Shown here piece after piece: positions 52,401 through 60,642 of a DNA stretch of 64,000 nt (position 1 is the first letter of the stretch; every line of letters begins with the position of its first letter). The notes beneath the pieces were generated by a model that saw only the letters and a list, made by a program, of their open reading frames with translations, made no database searches and was not told the DNA's origin. Position numbers and translations under genes: made by a program. Where the stretch lies: assembly GCA_035476635.1 (NCBI GenBank), contig DATILI010000008.1:1-64000 (forward strand), read 5' to 3'. This DNA comes from DATILI01 sp035476635 (GTDB taxonomy: Bacteria; Pseudomonadota; Gammaproteobacteria; Burkholderiales; Burkholderiaceae_C).

Positions 52401-53744
52401 TTACCAGGCCGTGCCGAGATAGGCGCCTTCGGCGGTGAGCCGCGCCTGCAGGGTGGCGATGTCGATGCTTGCTGCGGCAAGGTCCGTCTTCAAGGCCAGG
52501 TCTGCCGCCGTGCCCGCCGCCTGGCCCATTACGAAGCAGGCGCCGGTGACGCGCGCGGCGGACTGTGCCTCATGCGTCATCGAGGCGCAGCGGCCAGCCA
52601 CCCAGAGGTTGTCCAACCCCAGTGGCACGGTCATGCGGTAGGGCAGGTGGTTGAAGCCTCGGCTCTCGGGAATCTTCGGCCAGCGAAATTCCACGTCGCC
52701 CTTCAGGTGCAGCTCCAGCGGCCAGCCGTTGACGCCGATGGTGTCGTCGAAGCTGGCGCATTCCAGTACGTCGGCCTCGGTCAGCATGTAGTGCCCTTGC
52801 ACACGCCGTGTTTCGCGGATGCCGACCTGGGGCGCGATATCGACGATGTAGGAGTTCTCAAAGCCGGGTACTTCCTTCAGGAAGCCGGCCACGCTGGCGA
52901 TCTGGCGCCGGCCCAGCACCTCGGCGTCGCTCAACTCCTGTGCGTTGACGCCGTCCATCGCGTTGCCGTCCGCATTGGCGAGCTGCGTGAGGTTCACGCG
53001 CCACTCGATGCCACTTTTTTGCGGCCGCACGATCGGTGTCTTGCGCGGGAATTTGTAGCGGCCGGCGGCCTCGGCCTCCAGCATCATCCTGGGAATCAGC
53101 TCCCAGGCATTGCCGGCGCGCGCGGGGTCGATGCCGTTCAAGCGGAACATCGTCGATGGGTAAAGCATGTTGCCCTGGCCATCGCCTTTTTCATAGGGCA
53201 CGCCAGCCCAGGCCGCCAGGTCGCCATCGCCGGAGCAATCGATAAAGCTGCGGCCGACCACGGCGGCGCGGCCGGACTTGGTTTCCACCAGCAGGGCGTG
53301 GACCTTGCGGGGCGACGCCATCACCACACCAGCGGCCAGCGCATGAAACAGGATCTGCACCCCGGCCGAGAGCAGCAAGTCATCGGCCGCGATCTTGTAT
53401 GCGGCCGTGTCATAGGCCTGCGCCACTGTCTTGCCGAACAGGTTGTGCGGCGCGTTCAGCCCGCCCAGCCGGTCGATGCGCGCCAGGAGGTCCGAAGCCA
53501 CGCCGTGCACCACCTGGCGGATGTCGCCGTGCACATTGGCATGCAGGCCGCAAAAGTTGGTCACGCCTGCCGCCGTGCCCATGCCGCCCAGAAAACCATA
53601 GCGCTCCAGCAGCAGGGTGGAACGGCCGGCGCGCGCGGCCGCCACCGCGGCGGCCATGCCGGCCGGGCCACCGCCCAGCACCACGACGTCGTATTCGCCA
53701 AGAACGGGGGTCTGGCGGCTGGGTTCGGTCAGGGTCTTGGTCAT
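52401..53744 (-). CDS. FAD-dependent oxidoreductase (PF12831 type)
   Basis: This 447-residue protein has a Rossmann FAD motif VVVLGGGPAGMAAAVAAARAG in part (about residues 20-40), the second FAD segment FIDCSGDGDLAAWAGVPYEKGD in part, and VAGRCASMTHEAQSAARVTG near the end. These match FAD_oxidored proteins of unclear reaction. ATG 53744 or GTG 53756 (which overlaps the upstream stop by 4 bases) may be the start. It lies in the gentisate operon but has no known role in that pathway. Confidence 0.85.
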   Translation of the reverse strand: MTKTLTEPSRQTPVLGEYDVVVLGGGPAGMAAAVAAARAGRSTLLLERYGFLGGMGTAAGVTNFCGLHANVHGDIRQVVHGVASDLLARIDRLGGLNAPHNLFGKTVAQAYDTAAYKIAADDLLLSAGVQILFHALAAGVVMASPRKVHALLVETKSGRAAVVGRSFIDCSGDGDLAAWAGVPYEKGDGQGNMLYPSTMFRLNGIDPARAGNAWELIPRMMLEAEAAGRYKFPRKTPIVRPQKSGIEWRVNLTQLANADGNAMDGVNAQELSDAEVLGRRQIASVAGFLKEVPGFENSYIVDIAPQVGIRETRRVQGHYMLTEADVLECASFDDTIGVNGWPLELHLKGDVEFRWPKIPESRGFNHLPYRMTVPLGLDNLWVAGRCASMTHEAQSAARVTGACFVMGQAAGTAADLALKTDLAAASIDIATLQARLTAEGAYLGTAW

Positions 53745-53752
53745 TGGGGCAT

Positions 53753-54949
53753 TCACTGCTTGAAGAGGTTGTCCGGATCGATGCCGTCGTACATCCATTT
53801 CAGGCCGGCAAAACCCGCCGACTCGGTACCCGACTGGAACATTTGGTTGCGCAGCTCGCGCTGCACGCCCGACGCATGGTAGATGTCGCCGTAAAAGCGT
53901 GCGGTGAGCTGCACGCGCCCGGTCCTCAGGTAGCGCGCGCGCTGGTATTTCTGCAGTGCGTGCTCCACATGGCCCTTGCTGGCGCGCAAAGCTTCGCGCA
54001 AGACCACGGCGTCCTCGATGGCCTGGCCGGCACCCTGGGCCAGATATTGCAGCATGGGGTGGGCCGCATCGCCCAGGAGCGTCACGCGCCCGTCGGTCCA
54101 GTTCTTGACCGGCTCGCGGTCGCACAGCACCCACATCTTCCAGGTCTCGATCAGGCTCAGCAGCTCGCGCACCTGCGGCACGGCCTTGGCGAAGCGCTCG
54201 TTGAGTTCGGCCGTGTCGCCGAAGGTGTTCCAGCCTTCGTCGTATTTGTCGCTGTGGAATACGGCGACCAGGTTGAACAGTTCGCCACGGCGCAACGGGT
54301 AAGTCACCAGATGGGTTTTCTCGCCGCCCCACAGCAGCACGTCGTCGTTCCACAGCGAGGTCGGGACATCCTCACGCTTGAGCACGGCGCGGTAGGCGAT
54401 ATGGCCCGAGACGCGCGGCTTGCCGTCGCCCACGATGCTTTCGCGCACGCGGCTCCAGAGGCCGTCGGCACCGATCAGTGCCGCGCCTTCCAGCACTTCG
54501 CCACCTGCCAGTTGCACACGCACGGCGCTGGCCGACTGCTCGAAGGAGGCCAGCTTGGCGCCCGTGCGCAAGGTGACGCCGGGCAGGGCCAGGCAGGCTT
54601 TTTGAAACACCGCATGCAGGTCGGCGCGGTAGATCACGCCGTAGGGAAAGCCATAGGCGGCGCGCGCCACATCGCCCAATGGCACCCGCACCACTTTTTC
54701 GCCGGTGCGTATGTCATTCATTCCCAGGCCGGGCGGATAGTAGGCGACTTCGTGGATGGCCTGGGTCAGCCCCAGGAGTTCGAACATCTTGAAGATATTG
54801 GGGCCGAGCTGGATGCCGGCGCCGATTTCCCCGAGCGCAGCGGACTGCTCCAGGACGGTGACAGGGTACCCGTCTTGCGCCAGGACGAACGCCGCCGCCA
54901 AGCCGCCGATGCCGCCGCCGGCAATGAGGATGGGGAGCTGCTGCGCCAC
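53753..54949 (-). CDS. FAD-dependent 3-hydroxybenzoate 6-monooxygenase-like hydroxylase
   Basis: This 398-residue flavoprotein hydroxylase has the GxGxxG FAD motif (IAGGGIGGLAAAFVLAQDG, about residues 9-27), the DG motif in LIGADGLWSRVR and the GD motif in VTLLGDAAHPMLQYLAQG (about 289-306). It resembles 3-hydroxybenzoate 6-hydroxylases, which make gentisate with NADH and O2; salicylate 5-type hydroxylases differ. GTG 54949 is the start, with AAGGAGA upstream. It is the first gene of the gentisate operon, divergent from the MarR gene. Confidence 0.9.
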   Translation of the reverse strand: MAQQLPILIAGGGIGGLAAAFVLAQDGYPVTVLEQSAALGEIGAGIQLGPNIFKMFELLGLTQAIHEVAYYPPGLGMNDIRTGEKVVRVPLGDVARAAYGFPYGVIYRADLHAVFQKACLALPGVTLRTGAKLASFEQSASAVRVQLAGGEVLEGAALIGADGLWSRVRESIVGDGKPRVSGHIAYRAVLKREDVPTSLWNDDVLLWGGEKTHLVTYPLRRGELFNLVAVFHSDKYDEGWNTFGDTAELNERFAKAVPQVRELLSLIETWKMWVLCDREPVKNWTDGRVTLLGDAAHPMLQYLAQGAGQAIEDAVVLREALRASKGHVEHALQKYQRARYLRTGRVQLTARFYGDIYHASGVQRELRNQMFQSGTESAGFAGLKWMYDGIDPDNLFKQ

Positions 54950-54985
54950 GCTTGTCTCCTTGTCTCTATCTTGTTGATCTGATAT

Positions 54986-55003
54986 TACTAAGTATACATA
55001 TTA
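54986..55003. promoter_or_regulatory. Imperfect palindrome centred on GTATAC, candidate MarR operator
   Basis: TACTAA-GTATAC-ATATTA at 54986-55003 is an imperfect palindrome (the central GTATAC at 54992-54997 is perfect) inside an AT-rich stretch in the divergent gap between the hydroxylase and MarR genes. Confidence 0.4.
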
Positions 55004-55087
55004 ACGTCGGCAAAGTAAATGACAAGCACGCCCAAGGCAAGCCGGCTGCGCCTCAAGACACCAAGCGTACTCGCTACACTCGCCGCC

Positions 55088-55528
55088 ATGGCGATGAGTT
55101 TTGACTTTCAGCATGCACCCGGTCATTTGATACGGCGCGCCCACCAGTTGGCGGTAGCCATCTTCATGGAGGAGACGGCAAGCTTCGACGTGACGCCGGT
55201 GCAGTTCGCGATCCTCAATGCCCTGATCGACGATCCGGGCGAAGACCAGGTCACCCTGGCCGGCCGGGTGGCCTTCGACGCAGCCACCTCGGGCTCAGTC
55301 ATTGGCCGGCTAGAAGCCAAGGGCTGGGTGCGGCGCGAGCCCGACACGCAGGACAAGCGGCGCAAGCTGCTGTGGGTCACCCCCGAGGGCGAACAGGCGG
55401 TCCAGCAGATGAAGCGCGCGGTCAGCAAGGCGCAGACACGCATCATGGGGCCGCTGCAGGGGGCCGAGCGCGAGCAACTGACGGCGCTGCTCGGCAAATT
55501 GGTCTCTGGCCACGAGGCGGAGCTGTGA
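55088..55528 (+). CDS. MarR-family transcriptional regulator
   Basis: This 146-residue winged-helix protein has FAILNALIDDPG and the recognition region FDAATSGSVIGRLEAKGWVRREPD in part (about residues 62-85), then the wing RKLLWVTPEGEQA. ATG 55088 is chosen and 55094 is possible; the upstream frame is poorly supported. It is divergent from the gentisate operon and probably represses it until an aromatic acid is bound. Confidence 0.9.
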   Translation: MAMSFDFQHAPGHLIRRAHQLAVAIFMEETASFDVTPVQFAILNALIDDPGEDQVTLAGRVAFDAATSGSVIGRLEAKGWVRREPDTQDKRRKLLWVTPEGEQAVQQMKRAVSKAQTRIMGPLQGAEREQLTALLGKLVSGHEAEL

Positions 55529-55636
55529 GCCAAGCGTTGTCCTACATATTCTTACGCTTTGCCCTGTAGGCTTTTGAGCCGGCCTTATCGTTCAATCCTG
55601 GAGTACCTCACTCGGATGAAAACAGGAGTCACGCAA

Positions 55637-56296
55637 ATGAAAACGATACAAACCAGGGGCCCCACCCTCATTCTCGCCGCCAGTGCAATGGCCTTTCTGG
55701 TCGCCGGCTGCGCGGACATGAGCCAAACGCAAAAGGGAACCGCGGTGGGCGCCGGCGTCGGTGCCGTGGCGGGCGCTGCGATCGGCGGCAACACCAAGGG
55801 CGCGGCAATCGGCGGGGCCTTGGGTGCCCTGGGCGGTTATGTCTGGTCCAAGCACATGCAGGACAAGAAAACCGCCATGGAACGGGCCACCGTGGGCACT
55901 GGCGTGGCCGTGACGCAGACGCCGGACAACCAGCTCAAGCTCAACATTCCCAGCGACATCTCTTTTGACACGGGCCGCGCCGACATCAAGCCCAACCTGC
56001 GGCCCATCCTTGACCAGTTTGCCAGTGGCCTGAACCACCAGCCTGCCATGGAAGTGCGCATCATCGGCCACACCGACAACACCGGCTCTGACGCCGTCAA
56101 CAACCCGCTGTCGCTGCACCGCGCCGCCAGCGCGCGCGACTACCTGGCCGCCCGCGGCGTGGACCCGCAGCGGATGCTGATCACGGGCCGCGGCGAGCAT
56201 GAGCCGATGGCGGACAACAGCACCGAGGCCGGCCGCGCCAGGAACCGGCGCGTGGAAATTTTCCTGGCCGAGCGCGCGGTGGCCCAGGCCCGGTAA
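55637..56296 (+). CDS. OmpA-family lipoprotein with glycine zipper
   Basis: This 219-residue protein starts with a lipoprotein signal peptide (LVAGC, Cys at about residue 25), then a glycine-zipper stretch (GTAVGAGVGAVAGAAIGG in part), then a C-terminal OmpA peptidoglycan-binding domain (ISFDTGRADIKP, IIGHTDNTGS, LSLHRAASARDYLAARG in part, GRARNRRVEIFL). The start ATG 55637 has AGGAG upstream. It resembles YiaD-type outer membrane lipoproteins. Confidence 0.92.
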   Translation: MKTIQTRGPTLILAASAMAFLVAGCADMSQTQKGTAVGAGVGAVAGAAIGGNTKGAAIGGALGALGGYVWSKHMQDKKTAMERATVGTGVAVTQTPDNQLKLNIPSDISFDTGRADIKPNLRPILDQFASGLNHQPAMEVRIIGHTDNTGSDAVNNPLSLHRAASARDYLAARGVDPQRMLITGRGEHEPMADNSTEAGRARNRRVEIFLAERAVAQAR

Positions 56297-56302
56297 TCCT
56301 AG

Positions 56303-56605
56303 TCAGTCGGACTTGGCCAGCAGCTCGAAGTGTTCGACCACCGGCGGGCTGGCAAAAAACGGCCCGACAATCGCGCGCCACTCGGCGAATAGCGGGCCCT
56401 GGCGGAAGGCCACGGTGTGGTCTTCCAGCGTGTCCCAGAAAATCTGCAGGATGTAACGCTCGGGCGACTCGATCCCCTTGTTGACCTTGAAACCCTGGAA
56501 GCCCTTGGCGCGCGCGATCACTGTAGTGAGCCCGCGCTGGATGGCTTCGTCAAATGCGGCCTGCTGGCCAGGTGGAATGCGGATGTCGGCGATTTCAAGA
56601 ATCAT
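56303..56605 (-). CDS. ABM-domain (antibiotic biosynthesis monooxygenase-like) small protein
   Basis: This 100-residue protein has the ABM fold pattern: MILEIADIRIPPGQQAAFDEA at the start, GFQGFKVNKGIESPERYILQIFWDTLEDH in part, and FRQGPLFAEWRA. It is the last gene of the Rieske/glutamine-synthetase-like operon, 49 bases after the ferredoxin gene. Members can be cofactor-free oxygenases or heme-degrading proteins; the role here is unknown. Confidence 0.78.
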   Translation of the reverse strand: MILEIADIRIPPGQQAAFDEAIQRGLTTVIARAKGFQGFKVNKGIESPERYILQIFWDTLEDHTVAFRQGPLFAEWRAIVGPFFASPPVVEHFELLAKSD

Positions 56606-56654
56606 GAAAATTTCCTTGGCGCCTGCTTGGCGCTTGCTTGGCGATTCGGGGGAG

Positions 56655-56990
56655 TCAATGCTGGGTTGCCGGCAAGTCTACCGTGAGCCCGTCGAGTGCC
56701 TCGGTCAGCGCAATCTGGCAACTGAGCCGGCTGTTGGCCTGCCGCGGCGTGGCGGTGAATTCGAGCATGCCGAGTTCGTCAGCCTCCGGCGCGGGCAGCT
56801 GGGCGTCATGCGGCGCGTGCACATGCACGTGGCAGGTGCCGCAGGTCATCAGGCCGCCGCAGTCGGCCTCGATGCCCGCCATGTTGGCGCTGACCGCCGC
56901 CTGCATCAGGCTTTGCCCGGTCTTGCACTGGATCGTGCGCGTGCTGCCCTCAGGCTGGGTGCTGTCGGCAATGAAATGAACAGTGATCAT
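56655..56990 (-). CDS. [2Fe-2S] ferredoxin (adrenodoxin/putidaredoxin type)
   Basis: This 111-residue ferredoxin has the cluster ligands in ADCGGLMTCGTCHVHVHAP (Cys residues at about positions 44, 50 and 53) and a fourth Cys in RLSCQIAL (about residue 90). The C-x5-C-x2-C spacing is that of adrenodoxin-type ferredoxins. It overlaps the glutamine-synthetase-like stop by 1 base, so it is expected to supply electrons to the Rieske oxygenase of the same operon. No reductase gene is nearby. Confidence 0.92.
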   Translation of the reverse strand: MITVHFIADSTQPEGSTRTIQCKTGQSLMQAAVSANMAGIEADCGGLMTCGTCHVHVHAPHDAQLPAPEADELGMLEFTATPRQANSRLSCQIALTEALDGLTVDLPATQH

Positions 56991-58468
56991 CAGATACGGC
57001 TGAAATATTCGCGGCGCTGGAAATCGTCCTTGTCCTCGGCTTGCTCGAAGCGCGTGAACTCCGACTGCTTGATGCGCACGAAGTAGTCGATGAAGCTTTG
57101 GCCAAACGCCTTTGCGAGAAGCGTGTCGGCCTCAAGCGCCTGCAGGGCTTCGCCCAGGCTGGTCGGCAGCAAGGTGCCGGCGACGCCATACGGTGCGTCG
57201 GTGGCGGGCGGCGCCTTGAGGCCGCGCGCGATGCCGTCCAGGCCCGCGTGGATCTGCGAGGCGAGGTAGAGATAGGGGTTGGCGGCGGGTTCGCCGATGC
57301 GATTCTCAATGCGCGTGGCCGCGTCGCCGCACTGGCCGACCACGCGCAGCATCGCGCCGCGGTTGTCGCGGCCCCACAGCACCGATTGAGGCGCCAGCGC
57401 ATTCGGGCGGTAGCGGCCGAAGCCGTTGGCCGTGGGCGTGCAGAACGCCGCCATGCCTCGCGCGTGTTCGAGCAGGCCGGCCAGGTAGTGCGCGCCGAGG
57501 GCCGACAGCGTGTGCTCCGCGTCGCCGGGTGTTGTGCCTTCTGCGGGCGCGTCCCGGCAGAACAGGTTGCGTCCCGTTTTCAGATCCACCAGCGATTGAT
57601 GCAGGTGCCAGCCGCTGGACATGATGTTGGGAAACGGTGGCCGGCACATGAACGTGGCGTGGTAGCCGGCGCGGCGCAGGGCCTGGCGCACCGCGTTGCG
57701 AAACAGCACCATGTTGTCGGCGGCCGTGAGCGCATCCGTCGCCTCGAACACCGCTTCCACCTGGCTCGGGCCCAGTTCGATTTCCAGCGACAAGAGCGGC
57801 AGCCCCAGGGCCTGCGCCGTGTGCTGCACGATGCGCAGTGGCTCTTCCGCCAGGTCGCACCAGGCCTCGGTCAGCAGGTTGTAGCCGGGGTGGATCATGC
57901 GCACCGCGGGCGGCAGGCCGGGCCAGCCGGCCTGCTCAGGGTCCAGCTGCGCCTCGGTGTCGACGATGCGATAGATGTGAAGCTCGACTTCCAGGCCGCA
58001 GCGCATGCCGAATCCGGCCTCGGCCAGTCGGGCCAGCGCGGTCTGCAGCACGCGGCGCGTGTCCAGCTCCACCGGCTGTCCGTTCTGGAACCAGGGCTGG
58101 GCCTGTACCCAGCCGGTTTTCTCCGCCCAGGGCAGTTGCCGAAAGCTGGCAGGGTCGGCCAGCAGCAGCAGGTTGCTCGCAAATTCGAATCCGGGCAGGC
58201 TTTTCGTGCCGCCGGGTTCGAACACTTTGAAGGCGGTGCGGTCGGAACTGTCCTTCAGCATCAGCGTGCTGACCATGCCGACGCCGTCTTGCATGGCTTT
58301 TGCGGCGGCACCTGCCACGAGCGTCTTCCCGCGCGTCACACCGTGCAGGTCGCACCAGGCAAAGCGCACCAGTTCCAGCCCGGCTGCCTCGATCTGCTGG
58401 GCGGTGTGCTGCAGTGCCAGCTGCCGCGCGGCGTCGTGAATACCGCACTGCTGCGCAAAACTGCTCAT
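56990..58468 (-). CDS. Glutamine synthetase-like gamma-glutamyl ligase
   Basis: This 492-residue protein has the glutamine-synthetase catalytic domain. Visible are ELVRFAWCDLHGVTRGK (beta-grasp region), GLEVELHIYRI with a metal-binding Glu, LGPSQVEAVFEATDALTAAD in part, NIMSSGWHLHQSLVD (catalytic His), and ATRIENRIGEPAANPYLYLA. It is not a housekeeping GlnA, since its context is an oxygenase operon and the ATP/ammonia-site sequences are divergent. Such enzymes gamma-glutamylate amines or anilines, as AtdA1 does in aniline degradation. It overlaps the oxygenase gene by 4 bases. Confidence 0.87.
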   Translation of the reverse strand: MSSFAQQCGIHDAARQLALQHTAQQIEAAGLELVRFAWCDLHGVTRGKTLVAGAAAKAMQDGVGMVSTLMLKDSSDRTAFKVFEPGGTKSLPGFEFASNLLLLADPASFRQLPWAEKTGWVQAQPWFQNGQPVELDTRRVLQTALARLAEAGFGMRCGLEVELHIYRIVDTEAQLDPEQAGWPGLPPAVRMIHPGYNLLTEAWCDLAEEPLRIVQHTAQALGLPLLSLEIELGPSQVEAVFEATDALTAADNMVLFRNAVRQALRRAGYHATFMCRPPFPNIMSSGWHLHQSLVDLKTGRNLFCRDAPAEGTTPGDAEHTLSALGAHYLAGLLEHARGMAAFCTPTANGFGRYRPNALAPQSVLWGRDNRGAMLRVVGQCGDAATRIENRIGEPAANPYLYLASQIHAGLDGIARGLKAPPATDAPYGVAGTLLPTSLGEALQALEADTLLAKAFGQSFIDYFVRIKQSEFTRFEQAEDKDDFQRREYFSRI

Positions 58469-59850
58469 GCGGCCTCGACGGGGACGGTGGGTTTGGCGAT
58501 CCACGGCGCGCCGATGCGTTTGGCCCGCGCCTGCGCCTGCCACCAGGTGGGCCAGGCGCCCGCAGGGGCGATGCCGTCCACGGTATCGGGGCCGACCATC
58601 GCGGCTGCCTGCGACGGGTCGGCCACACCGGGTGCCAGGCCGCCGGCTTGCACGGTCTCGATCGCCTTCAGCAGCAGGCGCCGGTTCGCCATGATGACCT
58701 TGTCGCTGGTACCCAGATGCTCGCGCGTGCGGTCCTGGATTGCGCCCATGCTCTCCACGGCCCACTGGTCGTGCACGTTGATGTCTTCTTCGCCCATGCC
58801 CAGGTAGGTTTGCGTCTGCTGCTCCTGGGCGTTGAAGCCCCACTGGTTGTGGCGGCCGGCGTTCGGGATGTAGTCGGGCAGCGAGATGAATTGCTGGCGT
58901 TGCGCGCGCATGGCTTCGCGGTCCAGCGGCCCCGCGAAACTGGTGAAGAACGAGTACCAGTAGGTATGCGTGTCGTCCACCGGCATGTGCATCTGGGTGA
59001 TGGTCATGGTCTCGGAGAGTGGGATCACGAACGTGGCCGGAAAGATCGCATGGGTGACGCGCACATGGGTGAGCTCATCGGTCATCGGCCGCAGCGCGGT
59101 GAGCTGCAGGCCCCAGGGCTTGGGCTCGAAGCTGATCTCGGGTTGCGCGAACTCGCGCATGATGCGCGTCATCGGCCATTGCTCACCGCCGATCGCGCCG
59201 GCGCTGGCGCTGCGAAATTGCTTGCCCGCGGCGTTGCCGCCGATGTCGTCAAGCGATTCGTCCTGCAGGAAGCGGTGCAGGAAGGAGGGATGGGCCGGGT
59301 CGATGCCGACCTCGAACGCCTGCAGCCAATTGGCATGCCACAAGCCTTTGAACGCAAAGGTGTGCGAGGCCGGCGCGATGAAACAGTCGAAGGCGGGGAA
59401 GGGCGCAGGCGTGGAGCCCTCTTCACCGAACCAGCCGAAAAGCACGCCGCATTTTTCCACCACCGGGTAGCTGCGTTGCCGCACCCGCTCGCAGAGCTTG
59501 CTGCCCGCGGGCTCGGCCGGCGTTTGCAGGCAGGTGCCGCTGGCGTCGAACTTCCAGCCGTGAAACGGGCAGCGCAAGCCGTCGCCCTCGTTGCGGCCAT
59601 AGGAGAGGTCGGCGCCGCGGTGCGGGCAAGCGCGGTCGAGTAAGCCATAGGCGCCGCCCGCATCCTTGAACAGAACCAGGTCCTGGCCCAGCACACGCAC
59701 CGCCTTCACCGCGCGCTTTTCCATGCGCGGGTCGAGCCGGGGGTTGAATTCGTCCACCAGCGCCACGGGTTGCCAGTAGCTGCGCAGCACTGCACCGCAG
59801 GGCGTGCCGGGGCCGACGCGGGTGATCAGTTCGTTCTGTTCTGCTTTCAT
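58465..59850 (-). CDS. Rieske non-heme iron oxygenase (phthalate 4,5-dioxygenase-like)
   Basis: This 461-residue alpha-type oxygenase has a complete Rieske motif (C75-P-H77 and C94-P-F-H97-G-W) and a complete catalytic motif D184-P-A-H187-P-S-F-L-H192. It is therefore a normal oxygenase, unlike the split pair at 12529-14255. The start ATG 59850 has AGGAGCC upstream. It overlaps the glutamine-synthetase-like gene by 4 bases and faces a GntR gene. Its substrate may be a gamma-glutamylated amine, by inference from the operon. Confidence 0.92.
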   Translation of the reverse strand: MKAEQNELITRVGPGTPCGAVLRSYWQPVALVDEFNPRLDPRMEKRAVKAVRVLGQDLVLFKDAGGAYGLLDRACPHRGADLSYGRNEGDGLRCPFHGWKFDASGTCLQTPAEPAGSKLCERVRQRSYPVVEKCGVLFGWFGEEGSTPAPFPAFDCFIAPASHTFAFKGLWHANWLQAFEVGIDPAHPSFLHRFLQDESLDDIGGNAAGKQFRSASAGAIGGEQWPMTRIMREFAQPEISFEPKPWGLQLTALRPMTDELTHVRVTHAIFPATFVIPLSETMTITQMHMPVDDTHTYWYSFFTSFAGPLDREAMRAQRQQFISLPDYIPNAGRHNQWGFNAQEQQTQTYLGMGEEDINVHDQWAVESMGAIQDRTREHLGTSDKVIMANRRLLLKAIETVQAGGLAPGVADPSQAAAMVGPDTVDGIAPAGAWPTWWQAQARAKRIGAPWIAKPTVPVEAA

Positions 59851-59880
59851 CGTGGAGGCTCCTGGGCGTTTCGCCAAAAA

Positions 59881-59910
59881 CGGTATACCGAAATTGAAAT
59901 TCAGTGTACA
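59881..59910. promoter_or_regulatory. Candidate GntR operator: CGGTATACCG palindrome and TGTACA
   Basis: CGGTATACCG at 59881-59890 is a perfect palindrome and TGTACA at 59905-59910 is another. Both lie in the 69-base gap between the divergent oxygenase and GntR genes. The GTATAC core is typical of FCD-type GntR sites. Confidence 0.5.
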
Positions 59911-59919
59911 TTTCTTCCG

Positions 59920-60642
59920 ATGAGCTTGCAAGAGACTGTTTTGATGCAACTGCGCGACCTGGTGCTGCGCGGCGAGTTCGAGCCTGGCCAGCGCCTGGCC
60001 GAGCAGCAACTGGCCGAGCGCCTGGGCGCTTCGCGTACACCGGTGCGCGCCGCGCTGGTCACGCTGGAGCAAGAGGGTCTGGTCCAGGTCAATGAAACCG
60101 GCGGCTACCTGGTGCGCCAGTTCACCCCGCGCGAGGTGGCAGATGCGATTGCCGTGCGCGGCCATCTCGAAGGCATGGCCGCGCGGCTGGTGGCCGAGCA
60201 TGGTGTCTCACGCCAGTTGCAGGGTGACTTGCAGGCGTGCCTGGATGCCGGCGACCGGGCGCTTGCCGCCAATCCGCTGACCTATGAGAACTACGCGGCC
60301 TATGCCGAGATGAACGACCGCTTCCATCACCTGATCCTGGAAGCCAGCGGCAACCGCGCCTTGCAGCGCGCCGTTGCGCTCAACGACAAACTGCCGTTCG
60401 CCTCCGCATCAGCCATGCTGCCGATGCAGTCCAGCCTGCAGCAGGATCGCGACTGGATGCACTATGCGCACCGCCAGCACCATATGCTGTTCAATGCGCT
60501 CAAGGCGGGCGAGGGCGCACGCGCGCAGGCGCTGGCCATGGAGCACACCGAGGTCGCGCAGATGAACATGCGCATGGCGCTGGAGCGCCGCAGCGAGACC
60601 GAGCAGGCGATGCCCGGGATGCGCCTGGTGGTAGGGCGCTAG
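59920..60642 (+). CDS. GntR-family (FCD type) transcriptional regulator
   Basis: This 240-residue regulator has the winged helix EFEPGQRLAEQQLAERLGASRTPVRAAL in part (about residues 20-47) and a helical FCD ligand domain with MNDRFHHLILEASGN and HYAHRQHHMLFNALKAGEG, carrying metal-binding His residues. ATG 59920 is chosen; the frame upstream is antisense to the oxygenase gene. It is divergent from the oxygenase operon, with a CGGTATACCG palindrome between them, and converges with the Bug gene. Confidence 0.9.
   Translation: MSLQETVLMQLRDLVLRGEFEPGQRLAEQQLAERLGASRTPVRAALVTLEQEGLVQVNETGGYLVRQFTPREVADAIAVRGHLEGMAARLVAEHGVSRQLQGDLQACLDAGDRALAANPLTYENYAAYAEMNDRFHHLILEASGNRALQRAVALNDKLPFASASAMLPMQSSLQQDRDWMHYAHRQHHMLFNALKAGEGARAQALAMEHTEVAQMNMRMALERRSETEQAMPGMRLVVGR

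Noticed and set aside
52401..54353. A 650-codon frame including the FAD oxidoreductase
   Set aside because: The N-terminal part is antisense-like shadow of the 3-hydroxybenzoate hydroxylase gene; the flavoprotein starts at 53744 or 53756.
56990..58843. A 617-codon extension of the glutamine-synthetase-like gene
   Set aside because: The first 125 codons are an alternative frame of the oxygenase gene; the start is ATG 58468.
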